Below, one piece after another: positions 1 through 5,661 of a stretch of 9,184 nt of DNA (position 1 is its first letter; every line of letters begins with the position of its first letter). Origin of the DNA: Verrucomicrobiota bacterium. GTDB taxonomy: Bacteria > Verrucomicrobiota > Verrucomicrobiia > Opitutales > UBA2995. Where the stretch lies: assembly GCA_027297085.1 (NCBI GenBank), contig JAPUIL010000055.1, positions 1 to 9,184 of the forward strand, given 5' to 3'. The position numbers and the translations under genes are program-made. The notes below the pieces were generated by a model. The model saw nothing but the letters and a program-made list of their open reading frames with translations. It was not told where the DNA came from and made no database searches.

Positions 1-360
1 GATGCTACCCTCGATCAACTTTTACGACGACATGGAAACATAAAAGGAAAGATTGAGCACGTTTGTAAATTATTGCACCCGGCCGGAATTAATGATTTCG
101 TTGCGAATGATCCGCAGTTAAATAACGCGATCTCAAAGGATTATCCTAGTCTTCGCATTGGAAAATTAGCTGAGGATTTCCAGATTAACTTATTTTGGCC
201 AAGGAATCGAATACTTCATCTTGGGTACGCAAAGTATGGGAAAGATGATGCGAATCGGTGCTTTAACCGCGCAGCGATCGGTCTTTGGATATTGGAAAAA
301 CTAGATTGGGAAAAACGCCAAAATTTAAAAGGGCCGGAAAACCGCACAACAGACCGCTAG
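1..360 (+). CDS. Partial unknown protein with HEPN-like RNxxxH motif (5' end outside window)
   Basis: The frame is open from the first base of the window, so this is the last 119 residues of a longer protein. A TTG at position 73 is probably not the real start. The visible part is alpha-helical in character and contains R-N-R-I-L-H at window residues 68-73, followed by G-Y and then a helix with D-A about ten residues on. That arrangement (RNxxxH followed by an amphipathic helix) is typical of the C-terminal half of HEPN domains, many of which are RNases of toxin or antiphage systems. The HEPN assignment is inferred from this motif alone; the upstream part of the domain is not visible. The gene is AT-richer than the genes downstream, which suggests separate acquisition. 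Its TAG stop lies inside the left arm of attC site A1, a typical cassette arrangement. The reading frame is secure; the function is tentative. Confidence 0.75.
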   Translation, partial: DATLDQLLRRHGNIKGKIEHVCKLLHPAGINDFVANDPQLNNAISKDYPSLRIGKLAEDFQINLFWPRNRILHLGYAKYGKDDANRCFNRAAIGLWILEKLDWEKRQNLKGPENRTTDR

Positions 361-436
361 ATCGGCCGCAAGGTGTCACGGCCCTTGCGTGGCAAGTCCC
401 CTGCCACCAGCGCCGCTCAGCGGTGTAACGTTGGGC
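344..436 (+). other. attC recombination site A1
   Basis: The R''-like box GCACAAC (344-350) pairs with the R' box GTTGGGC (430-436) at six of seven positions. The left arm ACCGCTAGATCGGC (353-366) is largely complementary to the right arm GCCGCTCAGCGGT (412-424). The upstream gene's stop codon lies in the left arm. Between the arms is a smaller repeat, TGGCA (390-394) and TGCCA (402-406). Length, box placement and orientation relative to the genes fit an integron attC site. The right half is closely repeated at A5. Confidence 0.72.
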
Positions 437-479
437 CGACAAAACTTGCTCAGCAGCTGCAAGCAGGAACGCATGATTC

Positions 480-484
480 GGAGG
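480..484 (+). promoter_or_regulatory. Strong Shine-Dalgarno site favouring the ATG at 491
   Basis: GGAGG, extended to GGAGGTGA, lies six bases before the ATG at 491. The alternative ATG at 533 has only a GAGAGG-type site (521-528). This supports the longer N-terminus of the cupin lipoprotein, although the signal peptide itself looks more canonical from 533. Confidence 0.6.
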
Positions 485-490
485 TGACCG

Positions 491-1078
491 ATGCACCACT
501 CTGGGCGAATGAACACGAACGAGAGAGGCTCGATGCGATACTTTTTCGTCATCCCGCTAGTTATCGCAGTCGGTGCTGTATCGGCGTGCTCGAATGCCGG
601 TGGGCAGGAGACTGAAAACGTGCAGTCATCTCAGCAGGGTTATGTCCTGAAGCGAGGCGAAGGAGAGGCGCTCTTCGACGGCCAGACCCTCGTAAAGGCA
701 AGTCCTAGAACGGGGAGTCAGGGAGGAGAGATGTTCTGGTCCCATCTCGGCCCAGGATTTTCGACTGGCATCCACATTCATCACGCCGCCGATGAGTTCT
801 TCTACGTGGTAAGTGGGGCGGGCGTTGCCTTGGTTGGCGATAAAGAAGTACCAATCGAAACCGGAGATGTCGTCTTCGTTCCGACAGGTCAGGACCATCG
901 CCTGAAGACCTCCGGGGGAGTTCCCTTGGAAATTGTTTATCTTGTCGATAGACCAGGCTTGGCGAGTGAATTTCGTGACGGTCATGTGCTGTCTGACGGC
1001 GGCAAAGTACCGTTGACATTGGAACAATTGAATCAGATAAGCCAGAAGTACGGCACGACTTACAAGACCCTTGAATAG
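491..1078 (+). CDS. Cupin-domain lipoprotein
   Basis: The product is a 195-residue single-domain cupin, probably exported and lipid-anchored. From the 491 start a hydrophobic stretch at residues 16-32 ends in V-S-A-C, a lipobox with Cys33 as the lipidation site. From the alternative start at 533 this would be Cys19. Cupin motif 1 carries H95, H97 and E102, and motif 2 (G-D-V-V-F-V-P-T-G-Q-D-H) carries H136, so the usual 3-His/1-Glu metal site is complete. Single-domain cupins include isomerases, dioxygenases and small-molecule binders, and nothing here identifies the substrate. The gene lies between attC sites A1 and A2, with its stop codon three bases before A2, and so forms one complete cassette (431-1196). 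No promoter is evident, so expression probably depends on upstream transcription. The fold assignment is firm; the reaction is unknown. Confidence 0.9.
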   Translation: MHHSGRMNTNERGSMRYFFVIPLVIAVGAVSACSNAGGQETENVQSSQQGYVLKRGEGEALFDGQTLVKASPRTGSQGGEMFWSHLGPGFSTGIHIHHAADEFFYVVSGAGVALVGDKEVPIETGDVVFVPTGQDHRLKTSGGVPLEIVYLVDRPGLASEFRDGHVLSDGGKVPLTLEQLNQISQKYGTTYKTLE

Positions 1079-1081
1079 GCG

Positions 1082-1202
1082 GCCCAACAATGAGTTCGAG
1101 CGGACGGCACAGAACCTTCGGTGAGGCATTGAGTTATGCTGGAACGGTAGTGGCTTCGGCAGCACCTTCGCTGTGCCGCCGCTCAGCGGTAGGGCGTTCG
1201 GC
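1082..1202 (+). other. attC recombination site A2
   Basis: The R'' box GCCCAAC (1082-1088) faces the R' box GTTCGGC (1196-1202). The left arm GAGCGGACGGCAC (1098-1110) is the exact reverse complement of the right arm GTGCCGCCGCTC (1173-1184) apart from one extra A in the left arm. A single unpaired base in this arm is a hallmark of attC, since the integrase uses extrahelical bases to choose the recombined strand. At 121 bp this is a mid-to-long site. The 13-mer GCCGCTCAGCGGT (1178-1190) is also present in A1 and A5. Confidence 0.88.
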
Positions 1203-1245
1203 GGACGTAGAGGTGCGCAGAGCGCACACGACTGAATGAGGTGAG

Positions 1246-1692
1246 ATGATCAGAAGAAACACCTTGGTCCGACTATTGGAGCGCCGCTTCACCGCCAAGG
1301 TGCCGCTGAAAAAGGCCTGGGCACACCTCGAAAGAATCGAGCAATGGCCGAGCTGGGCTCGCCACATCCGCCGGATCGATTTGCGTCCTTCGGGCCCCTT
1401 GGGAATCCACTCGGAAGGCGCTATCCAATTGACCAACGGCATACGATCTACCTTTCGAATGGAGGAACTCAACGTAGGGAGCAACTGGAAGTGGGTGGGG
1501 CCATTCTTGTGGATCACTGTCCATTACGATCATCGTTTTAAGCGAACCGGTCCGGAAGAGTCGGAGATTAGCTTCGTGTTGGATGGCGAGGGCTTCGGCG
1601 CCGGCGTGTTCGGCCGTCTCTTCGCAGCGATTTACGCTCGCAACCTGGACCGAGCGATTCCAAACTTGATCAAGGAGTTGGAGGATGAGTAG
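1246..1692 (+). CDS. SRPBCC-fold (polyketide cyclase/dehydratase-like) protein
   Basis: The product has 148 residues, the usual length for a stand-alone SRPBCC (START/Bet v1-like) domain. An N-terminal strand (about residues 11-18) leads into P-L-K-K-A-W-A-H-L-E-R-I-E-Q-W-P-S-W-A, the typical helix and W-P-x-W segment of ligand-binding SRPBCC proteins. Alternating strands follow, and a long C-terminal helix closes the cavity (about residues 122-145, ending in L-I-K-E-L-E). The family binds hydrophobic ligands or acts as cyclase or dehydratase, and the ligand here cannot be predicted. The ATG at 1246 directly abuts a GAGGTGAG stretch, which is close spacing; a TTG at 1264 in the same frame is an alternative start. 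It is the only gene between attC A2 and A3, and its stop is 17 bases before A3. The protein looks cytoplasmic, with no signal peptide. Confidence 0.82.
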   Translation: MIRRNTLVRLLERRFTAKVPLKKAWAHLERIEQWPSWARHIRRIDLRPSGPLGIHSEGAIQLTNGIRSTFRMEELNVGSNWKWVGPFLWITVHYDHRFKRTGPEESEISFVLDGEGFGAGVFGRLFAAIYARNLDRAIPNLIKELEDE

Positions 1693-1709
1693 TTCCCGGG
1701 TGTCACGCC

Positions 1710-1771
1710 GCCGAACAACGGCATATAGCTGATGGCGCTAGGCGCCGCACCTGATGCCGGCACCGTTAGGC
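1710..1771 (+). other. attC recombination site A3
   Basis: The R'' box GCCGAAC (1710-1716) pairs with the R' box GTTAGGC (1765-1771). The left arm ACGGCAT (1718-1724) pairs with ATGCCGG (1754-1760), and the centre has a further GGCGC-TA-GGCGCC fold (1734-1746). At 62 bp this is a compact, near-canonical site. The bases just upstream carry GGTGTCACG (1699-1707), a 9-mer also found inside A1 and A5, although the rest of A3 is different. Confidence 0.87.
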
Positions 1772-1840
1772 AGGAAACACGGAAGCAACCGGGGTGTAGC
1801 TATCTTGAACCGGACGCCAGGTAGATTCTTGGGAGGATGT

Positions 1841-2836
1841 ATGATGGGAATGAAATGGCTGCTCGTCGTCGGCATGGCAGCTCGACTGTGGTTGTCACCG
1901 TTATCCGCACAGTCTCCTCGGCTGGCGGAAGTTTCGGTGATCGGCACCGGTCCGACAACCTTGCTTGTGATTCCCTGCGCTTCCTGTCGGTGGCGTTCAT
2001 TTGACGAGTTCGCCGAGCGAAACGCAGAACGGTTTACGACGGTCTCGGTGACACTCCCCGGCTATGGAGGGAGCGCCCTTCCGGAGCTGCCCAAGTTTGG
2101 TACAGAACCCCTGTGGCATAAGTACGCTGTCGATGCCTTGGAGGGACTGCTCGAACAACGCGACCTTCATGACGTGATCGTTGTGGGGCACTCATTCGGA
2201 GCGAGCATCGCACTCCAGCTAGCGGGTCGGTGTTCGGAGCGGATCAGGGGCCTCGTCAACCTGGATGGAACTCTTGTGGGTCCGCTGGAACGCGGGGAAC
2301 TGAGCCATCCGGAGCGCCTTGCAGCTGCGGAGGAAGTGCGCAGGGAGTATATGGAACCGCTCACCGACCCTGATGCGTGGCAGCGGTTCAACCTGCCGGC
2401 CATCGCGAGACAGGACCGCCGCACGCTCTACCACGGATGGTTTATGGCAACCGAACTCTCGGCGGTGACTCAGTATTGGTGGGACAATCTGCTCACCGAT
2501 CGAAACCCCATCCTGCAAGGGCTCGTTATGCCGGTACTCGACGTTCAGCTGCATAGTCCGAGGGCCCGGAACGCAGCGGTTTCGATGCGGCGGTATCAAG
2601 AGCGGATCGATGCTCTCCAGCTTGGCCCCAATTATTCGGTCTTGTTCTACGAGAACGTAGGTCATTTCATCATGGAGGACGCGCCGGAGTTGTTAGATGC
2701 CGTGCTGGCGGTCTTCGCCGACGGAGGTACGGAGTATCCGGCGTGTACGTCGTCAACTAAAATGGGGCATATCGGCCCAAAAATTAAGAGACACATTCCC
2801 GATACAGAGAAGGCAGGATCCGGTCTTCGGTTTTGA
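1841..2836 (+). CDS. Secreted alpha/beta-hydrolase with IS-derived C-terminal tail
   Basis: The product has 331 residues from the ATG at 1841; GGGAGG at 1831-1836 would suit the ATG at 1844 equally well. An N-terminal hydrophobic segment (about residues 6-21) ends in L-S-A-Q, a plausible signal peptidase site, so the enzyme is probably exported. The nucleophile elbow G-H-S-F-G lies at residues 116-120 (Ser118), and the catalytic histidine is in N-V-G-H-F (His275). The acid is less clear, with D-V-Q-L-H (about residue 230 onward) as a candidate. Family members are esterases, lipases or haloperoxidase-like enzymes. The native gene seems to end near residue 301. The last 30 residues, from the TGT codon at 2744, are read out of the terminus of an insertion-sequence remnant and look unlike a hydrolase. 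The catalytic residues are upstream of the joint, so the protein may still be active. Its own stop codon and attC are gone. Confidence 0.85.
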   Translation: MMGMKWLLVVGMAARLWLSPLSAQSPRLAEVSVIGTGPTTLLVIPCASCRWRSFDEFAERNAERFTTVSVTLPGYGGSALPELPKFGTEPLWHKYAVDALEGLLEQRDLHDVIVVGHSFGASIALQLAGRCSERIRGLVNLDGTLVGPLERGELSHPERLAAAEEVRREYMEPLTDPDAWQRFNLPAIARQDRRTLYHGWFMATELSAVTQYWWDNLLTDRNPILQGLVMPVLDVQLHSPRARNAAVSMRRYQERIDALQLGPNYSVLFYENVGHFIMEDAPELLDAVLAVFADGGTEYPACTSSTKMGHIGPKIKRHIPDTEKAGSGLRF

Positions 2837-3070
2837 CCGGCAGTCCCCGGTTCACCCGCCATCTCCGGCGTAGCGTTGGCTTCTTCAGCCTCTCGCGGGC
2901 GGTCCGGATCTCCCGTCCCCGGCCGCGGTAGACTTCTTCCGGCGTCAGGTTGTCGAGCGATTCGTGCACCCGCTCGTGGTTGTAGTACTGCACGAACCGA
3001 TCGATTTCCCGCTCCAACTCCCACGGCAGGTAGTAGTTTTGTAACTTCACGACGTTTTTCATGGTACGGT
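2744..3070 (-). mobile_element. IS3-family insertion sequence remnant
   Basis: The left edge is placed at the TG dinucleotide at 2744, followed by a short terminal segment (2744-2783) and then the transposase stop codon on the minus strand. IS3-family elements normally end in 5'-TG...CA-3'. Only the 3' end of the element survives. The inner edge lies within about 3062-3090, where the sequence changes to a signal peptidase I remnant. No partner inverted repeat or target duplication can be recognised, so the far end was lost by deletion. Both edges are inferred. Confidence 0.65.
2784..3062 (-). pseudogene. IS3-family transposase, C-terminal fragment
   Basis: The minus-strand frame gives 92 residues: M-K-N-V-V-K-L-Q-N-Y-Y, then W-E-L-E-R-E-I-D-R-F-V-Q-Y-Y-N-H-E-R-V-H-E-S-L and N-L-T-P-E-E-V-Y. 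This is the characteristic end of the IS3-family DDE integrase core (OrfB). The intact protein is nearly three times longer. The two catalytic aspartates and the glutamate-bearing segment that should precede R-T-M-K-N are missing, so the fragment cannot transpose. Reading further upstream gives only a few codons before a stop. A basic tail of about 45 residues follows the family core. It faces against all other genes in the window, which marks it as an insertion into the array and not a cassette. Confidence 0.88.
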
Positions 3071-3088
3071 TTCGATGAAGGAAACCCT

Positions 3089-3196
3089 ATGGAACTGTTT
3101 TTTTTAGGGGATAATCGGTCAAATTCAAGAGATAGTCGTTCTTTTGGGCCTTTGCCAAGAGAAAATATTGTTGCTCTGGTAATGTTGGAGAAATAA
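3089..3196 (+). pseudogene. lepB: Signal peptidase I C-terminal remnant (box E only)
   Basis: This 35-codon stretch reads F-F-L-G-D-N-R-S-N-S-R-D-S-R-S-F-G-P followed by P-R-E-N-I-V, and ends in TAA. The G-D-N-R-x-N-S-x-D-S-R-x-F-G pattern is the conserved box E of type I signal peptidases (LepB). The catalytic serine and lysine segments lie upstream in the intact enzyme and are absent here, so this is a broken gene end. It abuts the IS3 remnant, which implies that the element's insertion and a later deletion removed the rest. The frame continues upstream through the IS remnant without a stop, but that part is not LepB-like. The segment is AT-richer than its surroundings. An attC-like site (A4) starts ten bases after the stop codon, so the lost gene may have been a cassette. 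Confidence 0.8.
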
Positions 3197-3206
3197 GGAA
3201 ACAGGC

Positions 3207-3303
3207 GCCCAACTGGCCGGTAGAGCAGCCCGATTTCTCGTCCAGATCCTACAGCCAGGAGAGGCTTCCTTCGGCTGCCCGGCCCATCCAGGTGGTGTTT
3301 GGC
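3207..3303 (+). other. Possible attC site A4
   Basis: The R''-like GCCCAAC (3207-3213) faces the R'-like GTTTGGC (3297-3303). Inside, GGCCGG (3215-3220) and GCAGCC (3225-3230) pair with the contiguous GGCTGCCCGGCC (3273-3284), leaving a four-base bulge. The spacer between arm and box is one base on the left but twelve on the right, which is more lopsided than a normal attC. The position, just after the lepB remnant and before the next gene, fits a cassette junction. Confidence 0.45.
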
Positions 3304-3354
3304 TGAAAGAACGACCGTCGCTGGGGGTAAGGTAACTGACATAGGAGGTTGAAA

Positions 3355-4101
3355 TTGAGTGGAACCGGTTCTCGCCTAATACAGGAAAATGCCTTAAAGA
3401 CTTTCCGCCATGCAGGTCTCCTGTTGACCCTGTTGCTCCTGGTCATGGTGGTCGCGTTTTTTAAATCGTATCTTGCCATGCTGAAAGAATTTCCTGAGAG
3501 GTTGACATGGACCCTTCACGTGCATGGCGCACTTATGGCAGGTTGGCTGGCCATGCTATCGGCGCAAGCATGGTTTGTGCGCAGTGGTCGCATGAATCTG
3601 CATCGGCTCGTCGGCCGCGCTTCGTACATATACTTGCCGATCACGATTCTTTCGGGATTTGTTATCATGCACGGCGCGATGATGCGCCCGACAGACGGTG
3701 TTACCGCGGAGATCGCGCGCGACGCGGTATTCCAGCATATGATGCTGTTGTCCCTGGCGATTTCTTGGGGACTCGCGATCGCGTATCGGAGGCAGCCGGC
3801 GCTTCACATCCGCTTCATGGTCTCGACGGCATTTGCGATCGGTACGACCATATTCTTTCGTATCTTCTTCTTCTGGGTGCCGGGCTTTGACACATTTGAC
3901 GCTGCTGCAGGGGGGAACTTTGTTGTGCTGGGTTTGATGTTGGGAGCCCTTCTCGCAAATGATTGGCGCCTGGGCGTACGTCGTTCGCCGTTCTGGGTGA
4001 TTACTGTTCTTATCGGTGTCCAATACTTCTGCTATCGCGTGGTGGCCCCGATGGAAGTGTGGATCGATTATTGTAACTGGCTGGCAGGCCATGCGGCGTA
4101 G
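3355..4101 (+). CDS. Polytopic membrane protein, DUF2306-like
   Basis: The product has 248 residues and about seven hydrophobic segments, the first two at residues 22-40 and 60-76. I place the start at the TTG at 3355 because AGGAGG (3343-3348) is six bases away; the in-frame TTG at 3349 directly abuts that site and is too close. Residues 53-59 (W-T-L-H-V-H-G) and 83-89 (L-H-R-L-V-G-R) resemble the W-L-H and L-H-R-W-x-G-R signatures of DUF2306-type membrane proteins. Several histidines sit at or in membrane segments (H56, H58, H84 and others further on), the sort of pattern seen in haem-binding membrane proteins. A redox role is a guess. The function of the family is not established to my knowledge. 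Possible attC A4 lies upstream. Confidence 0.75.
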   Translation: MSGTGSRLIQENALKTFRHAGLLLTLLLLVMVVAFFKSYLAMLKEFPERLTWTLHVHGALMAGWLAMLSAQAWFVRSGRMNLHRLVGRASYIYLPITILSGFVIMHGAMMRPTDGVTAEIARDAVFQHMMLLSLAISWGLAIAYRRQPALHIRFMVSTAFAIGTTIFFRIFFFWVPGFDTFDAAAGGNFVVLGLMLGALLANDWRLGVRRSPFWVITVLIGVQYFCYRVVAPMEVWIDYCNWLAGHAA

Positions 4102-4292
4102 TCGGTACTCGAGTGCCTCAACACTACCCTGGACCGTACCGGATTGCCTGACAATCCGATGAACCTGTCAGCGTCGGAGGGTGCTGCAGTTTGCCCTGGT
4201 GTTATGCGTTTCGATGCAGGGAGGCTGAATGACACAGAGGGCGTCGCGGGTTTCGGAACGGACGGCTGGAAAACAACAAAAAGGAGACAGAC
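4102..4292 (+). other. Intergenic stretch with a perfect hairpin and a degenerate attC-like frame
   Basis: This 191-base gap contains a perfect seven-base stem, CGGATTG (4140-4146) with CAATCCG (4152-4158), around a five-base loop. It has no T-run, so it is not a standard intrinsic terminator. AACAC (4120-4124) and GTGTT (4199-4203) could be the outer boxes of a decayed attC, but the flanking bases do not match the consensus. I see no convincing gene here. Confidence 0.35.
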
Positions 4293-4580
4293 GTGAAGAA
4301 CTACATGCTTTTGCATTACGGATTTGAAAAACCCACGCCCGAAATCATGTCCGCATGGGGTAAATGGTTCGAGTCGATCGCGGACAAGATGGTCGATGGG
4401 GGACATTTCCCTGGTGGACGAGAAATCTCGCATTCGGGGACCAAGGATCTTCCGATGACGAAAGACTCCATCACCGGTTACTCCGTCATCAAAGCCGAAA
4501 GCTTTGATGAGGCAGAAAAGATCGCCCAGGGATGCCCGATCATCGCCAGCACCAGGGTCTACGAAATAATGAGAAAGTAG
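4293..4580 (+). CDS. YCII-like small protein
   Basis: The product has 95 residues and starts at GTG, with AAGGAG (4281-4286) six bases upstream. It opens with K-N-Y-M-L-L-H-Y-G. A long helix containing W-G-K-W-F is followed by D-K-M-V-D-G-G-H-F-P-G-G and G-Y-S-V-I-K-A-E-S-F-D-E-A-E-K-I-A, ending in R-V-Y-E-I-M. This is the layout of YCII/DGPF-domain proteins: a ferredoxin-like alpha/beta fold with a central G-x-x-x-G-G region and a G-Y-x-V-x-x-A strand before a helix. The family's biochemical role is mostly unknown; some members take part in chlorinated-aromatic breakdown or sit next to sigma factors. It is the first gene of a close-packed group: the next gene begins 25 bases after the stop codon, so the two are probably co-transcribed. 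The protein is cytoplasmic. Confidence 0.8.
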   Translation: MKNYMLLHYGFEKPTPEIMSAWGKWFESIADKMVDGGHFPGGREISHSGTKDLPMTKDSITGYSVIKAESFDEAEKIAQGCPIIASTRVYEIMRK

Positions 4581-4605
4581 GTTTTTCATCTGGAAGAGGA
4601 ACCCC

Positions 4606-5610
4606 ATGAACTCGCAAATAATTCTTGGTTCGACAATAATGTTTCTAGCTTTTGCCGTTCCCGTTAATCCTCAAGAACCGCAAGGCGAACAACCCGGCGC
4701 ACTAGAGGTTTCACAAATGACACAGAAAGAACTTCTGAAAAAACTGATTGGGAAATGGGAAGGCGACAGCCGAACGTGGTTCGAGCCGGACAAGCTCGCG
4801 GATGAGTCCAAGGTTACGGGGGAATTTGTGGATGTGCTTGACGGCCGTTTCGTTCGGCACACATACGAAGGCACGATCCAGGGAAAACCGCGACGTGGCG
4901 AAGAATTGATCGCGTTCAATTCAGTGACAAAAATGTTCCAATCATCCTGGGTGGATGACTTTCACATGAATTACGCAATTATGTTTTCACAAGGCGAATC
5001 AACTGAACGCGGTTTCAAGGTTCGGGGAAAATACGACGTCGGCGAAGATCAGCCGAAATGGGGCTGGCGGACTGAATATGAACTCATTGATGACGACCAT
5101 TTGACGATCACCGCGTACAATGTCCATCCCGACGGAATGGAAGCCAAGGCCGTCGAAACCAAATATCAGCGAGCAAAAGCAGGTGGTGAGGGTCCCGGCA
5201 GCGGTCGGGACACCATGCCGGCCGAAACTGCGGAGACTTCCAGGGGAGACGAAATCATGAGCCAGGCAGAACAGGACCGTCGGGTGGACTACATTGAGTT
5301 TCTGACCAAGGACATCAAGGAAACCAAGAGATTTTACTCGGAAGTTTTCGGTTGGAAGTTCACCGATTATGGCCCCGATTACACCAGCTTCACCGATGGT
5401 CGATTGGTCGGGGGTTTCACTGTAGCGCCGGAAGTGACAACAGGCGGTCCATTAATCGTGATTTATTCCAACAACCTGGCAGAGATTGAAACCCGAATCA
5501 GTGGGAACGGGGGGCAGATCGTTCGGAAGGTTTTCGAGTTCCCGGGTGGACGACGCTTTCACTTCACCGATCCGAGCGGCAATGAGTTGGCGGTCTGGTC
5601 AGATCAATGA
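4606..5610 (+). CDS. Fusion of secreted DUF1579-like domain and VOC (glyoxalase-fold) domain
   Basis: The frame encodes 334 residues, with GAGGA (4596-4600) before the ATG. Residues 1-20 look like a signal peptide. Residues about 45-191 match a DUF1579-type beta-barrel: an L-I-G-K-W-E-G opening, G-R-F-V-R-H-T-Y-E-G in the middle and a K-Y-Q-R-A-K end. A linker rich in G, E and T follows (192-217). From Met218 a complete VOC module begins with V-D-Y-I-E-F, then F-Y-S-E-V-F-G-W-K-F, and ends in D-P-S-G-N-E-L-A-V-W. VOC domains are normally cytoplasmic, so joining one to an exported domain is odd. Met218 has its own Shine-Dalgarno site, and the part from Met218 is the size of a normal free VOC protein. 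Two adjacent genes have probably merged by loss of a stop codon. Whether the full fusion is made is uncertain. Confidence 0.8.
   Translation: MNSQIILGSTIMFLAFAVPVNPQEPQGEQPGALEVSQMTQKELLKKLIGKWEGDSRTWFEPDKLADESKVTGEFVDVLDGRFVRHTYEGTIQGKPRRGEELIAFNSVTKMFQSSWVDDFHMNYAIMFSQGESTERGFKVRGKYDVGEDQPKWGWRTEYELIDDDHLTITAYNVHPDGMEAKAVETKYQRAKAGGEGPGSGRDTMPAETAETSRGDEIMSQAEQDRRVDYIEFLTKDIKETKRFYSEVFGWKFTDYGPDYTSFTDGRLVGGFTVAPEVTTGGPLIVIYSNNLAEIETRISGNGGQIVRKVFEFPGGRRFHFTDPSGNELAVWSDQ
5192..5211 (+). repeat. Inverted repeat in the linker of the DUF1579-VOC fusion
   Basis: GTCCCG (5192-5197) and CGGGAC (5206-5211) form a six-base stem around an eight-base loop. It lies exactly between the two domains, upstream of the internal VOC start. 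It may be a leftover of a former gap between separate genes, or it may be chance. Confidence 0.4.
5257..5610 (+). CDS. Alternative internal start: stand-alone VOC protein
   Basis: The ATG at 5257 is in frame with the fusion and preceded by GGGGAG (5243-5248) with an eight-base spacer. Translation from here gives 117 residues, the usual size of a single-module VOC protein with no signal peptide. The first residues (S-Q-A-E-Q-D-R-R) are a natural leader before the first strand. The nested product may be the main functional form, or may be made in addition to the fusion. VOC proteins include glyoxalases, dioxygenases and resistance proteins that act as dimers or paired modules around a metal; which of these applies here cannot be told. 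This entry overlaps the fusion gene and is an interpretation of it, not a separate locus. Confidence 0.5.
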   Translation: MSQAEQDRRVDYIEFLTKDIKETKRFYSEVFGWKFTDYGPDYTSFTDGRLVGGFTVAPEVTTGGPLIVIYSNNLAEIETRISGNGGQIVRKVFEFPGGRRFHFTDPSGNELAVWSDQ

Positions 5611-5661
5611 TTTCCAGCCTGAACCACAATTAATGCACTTTGAGAAATGGAGAATGATTCT

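Noticed and set aside
626..1165. Minus-strand frame of 179 codons opposite the cupin gene
   Set aside because: It mirrors a well-supported cupin gene with both metal-binding motifs on the + strand and has no recognisable domain.
2662..3342. Long minus-strand open frame of 226 codons across the IS remnant
   Set aside because: It runs in a different frame from the transposase over the IS, crosses the lepB remnant and the possible attC, and shows no family resemblance. It is a shadow of GC-rich sequence.
4140..4158. Hairpin considered as an intrinsic terminator for the membrane protein gene
   Set aside because: No T-tract follows the stem, so the standard criterion fails.
4229..4327. Small frame of 32 codons with a GGGAGG site before the ATG, overlapping the YCII gene start
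   Set aside because: The predicted peptide is polar and low in complexity, the overlap continues out of frame into the YCII gene, and nothing but the ribosome-site match supports it.
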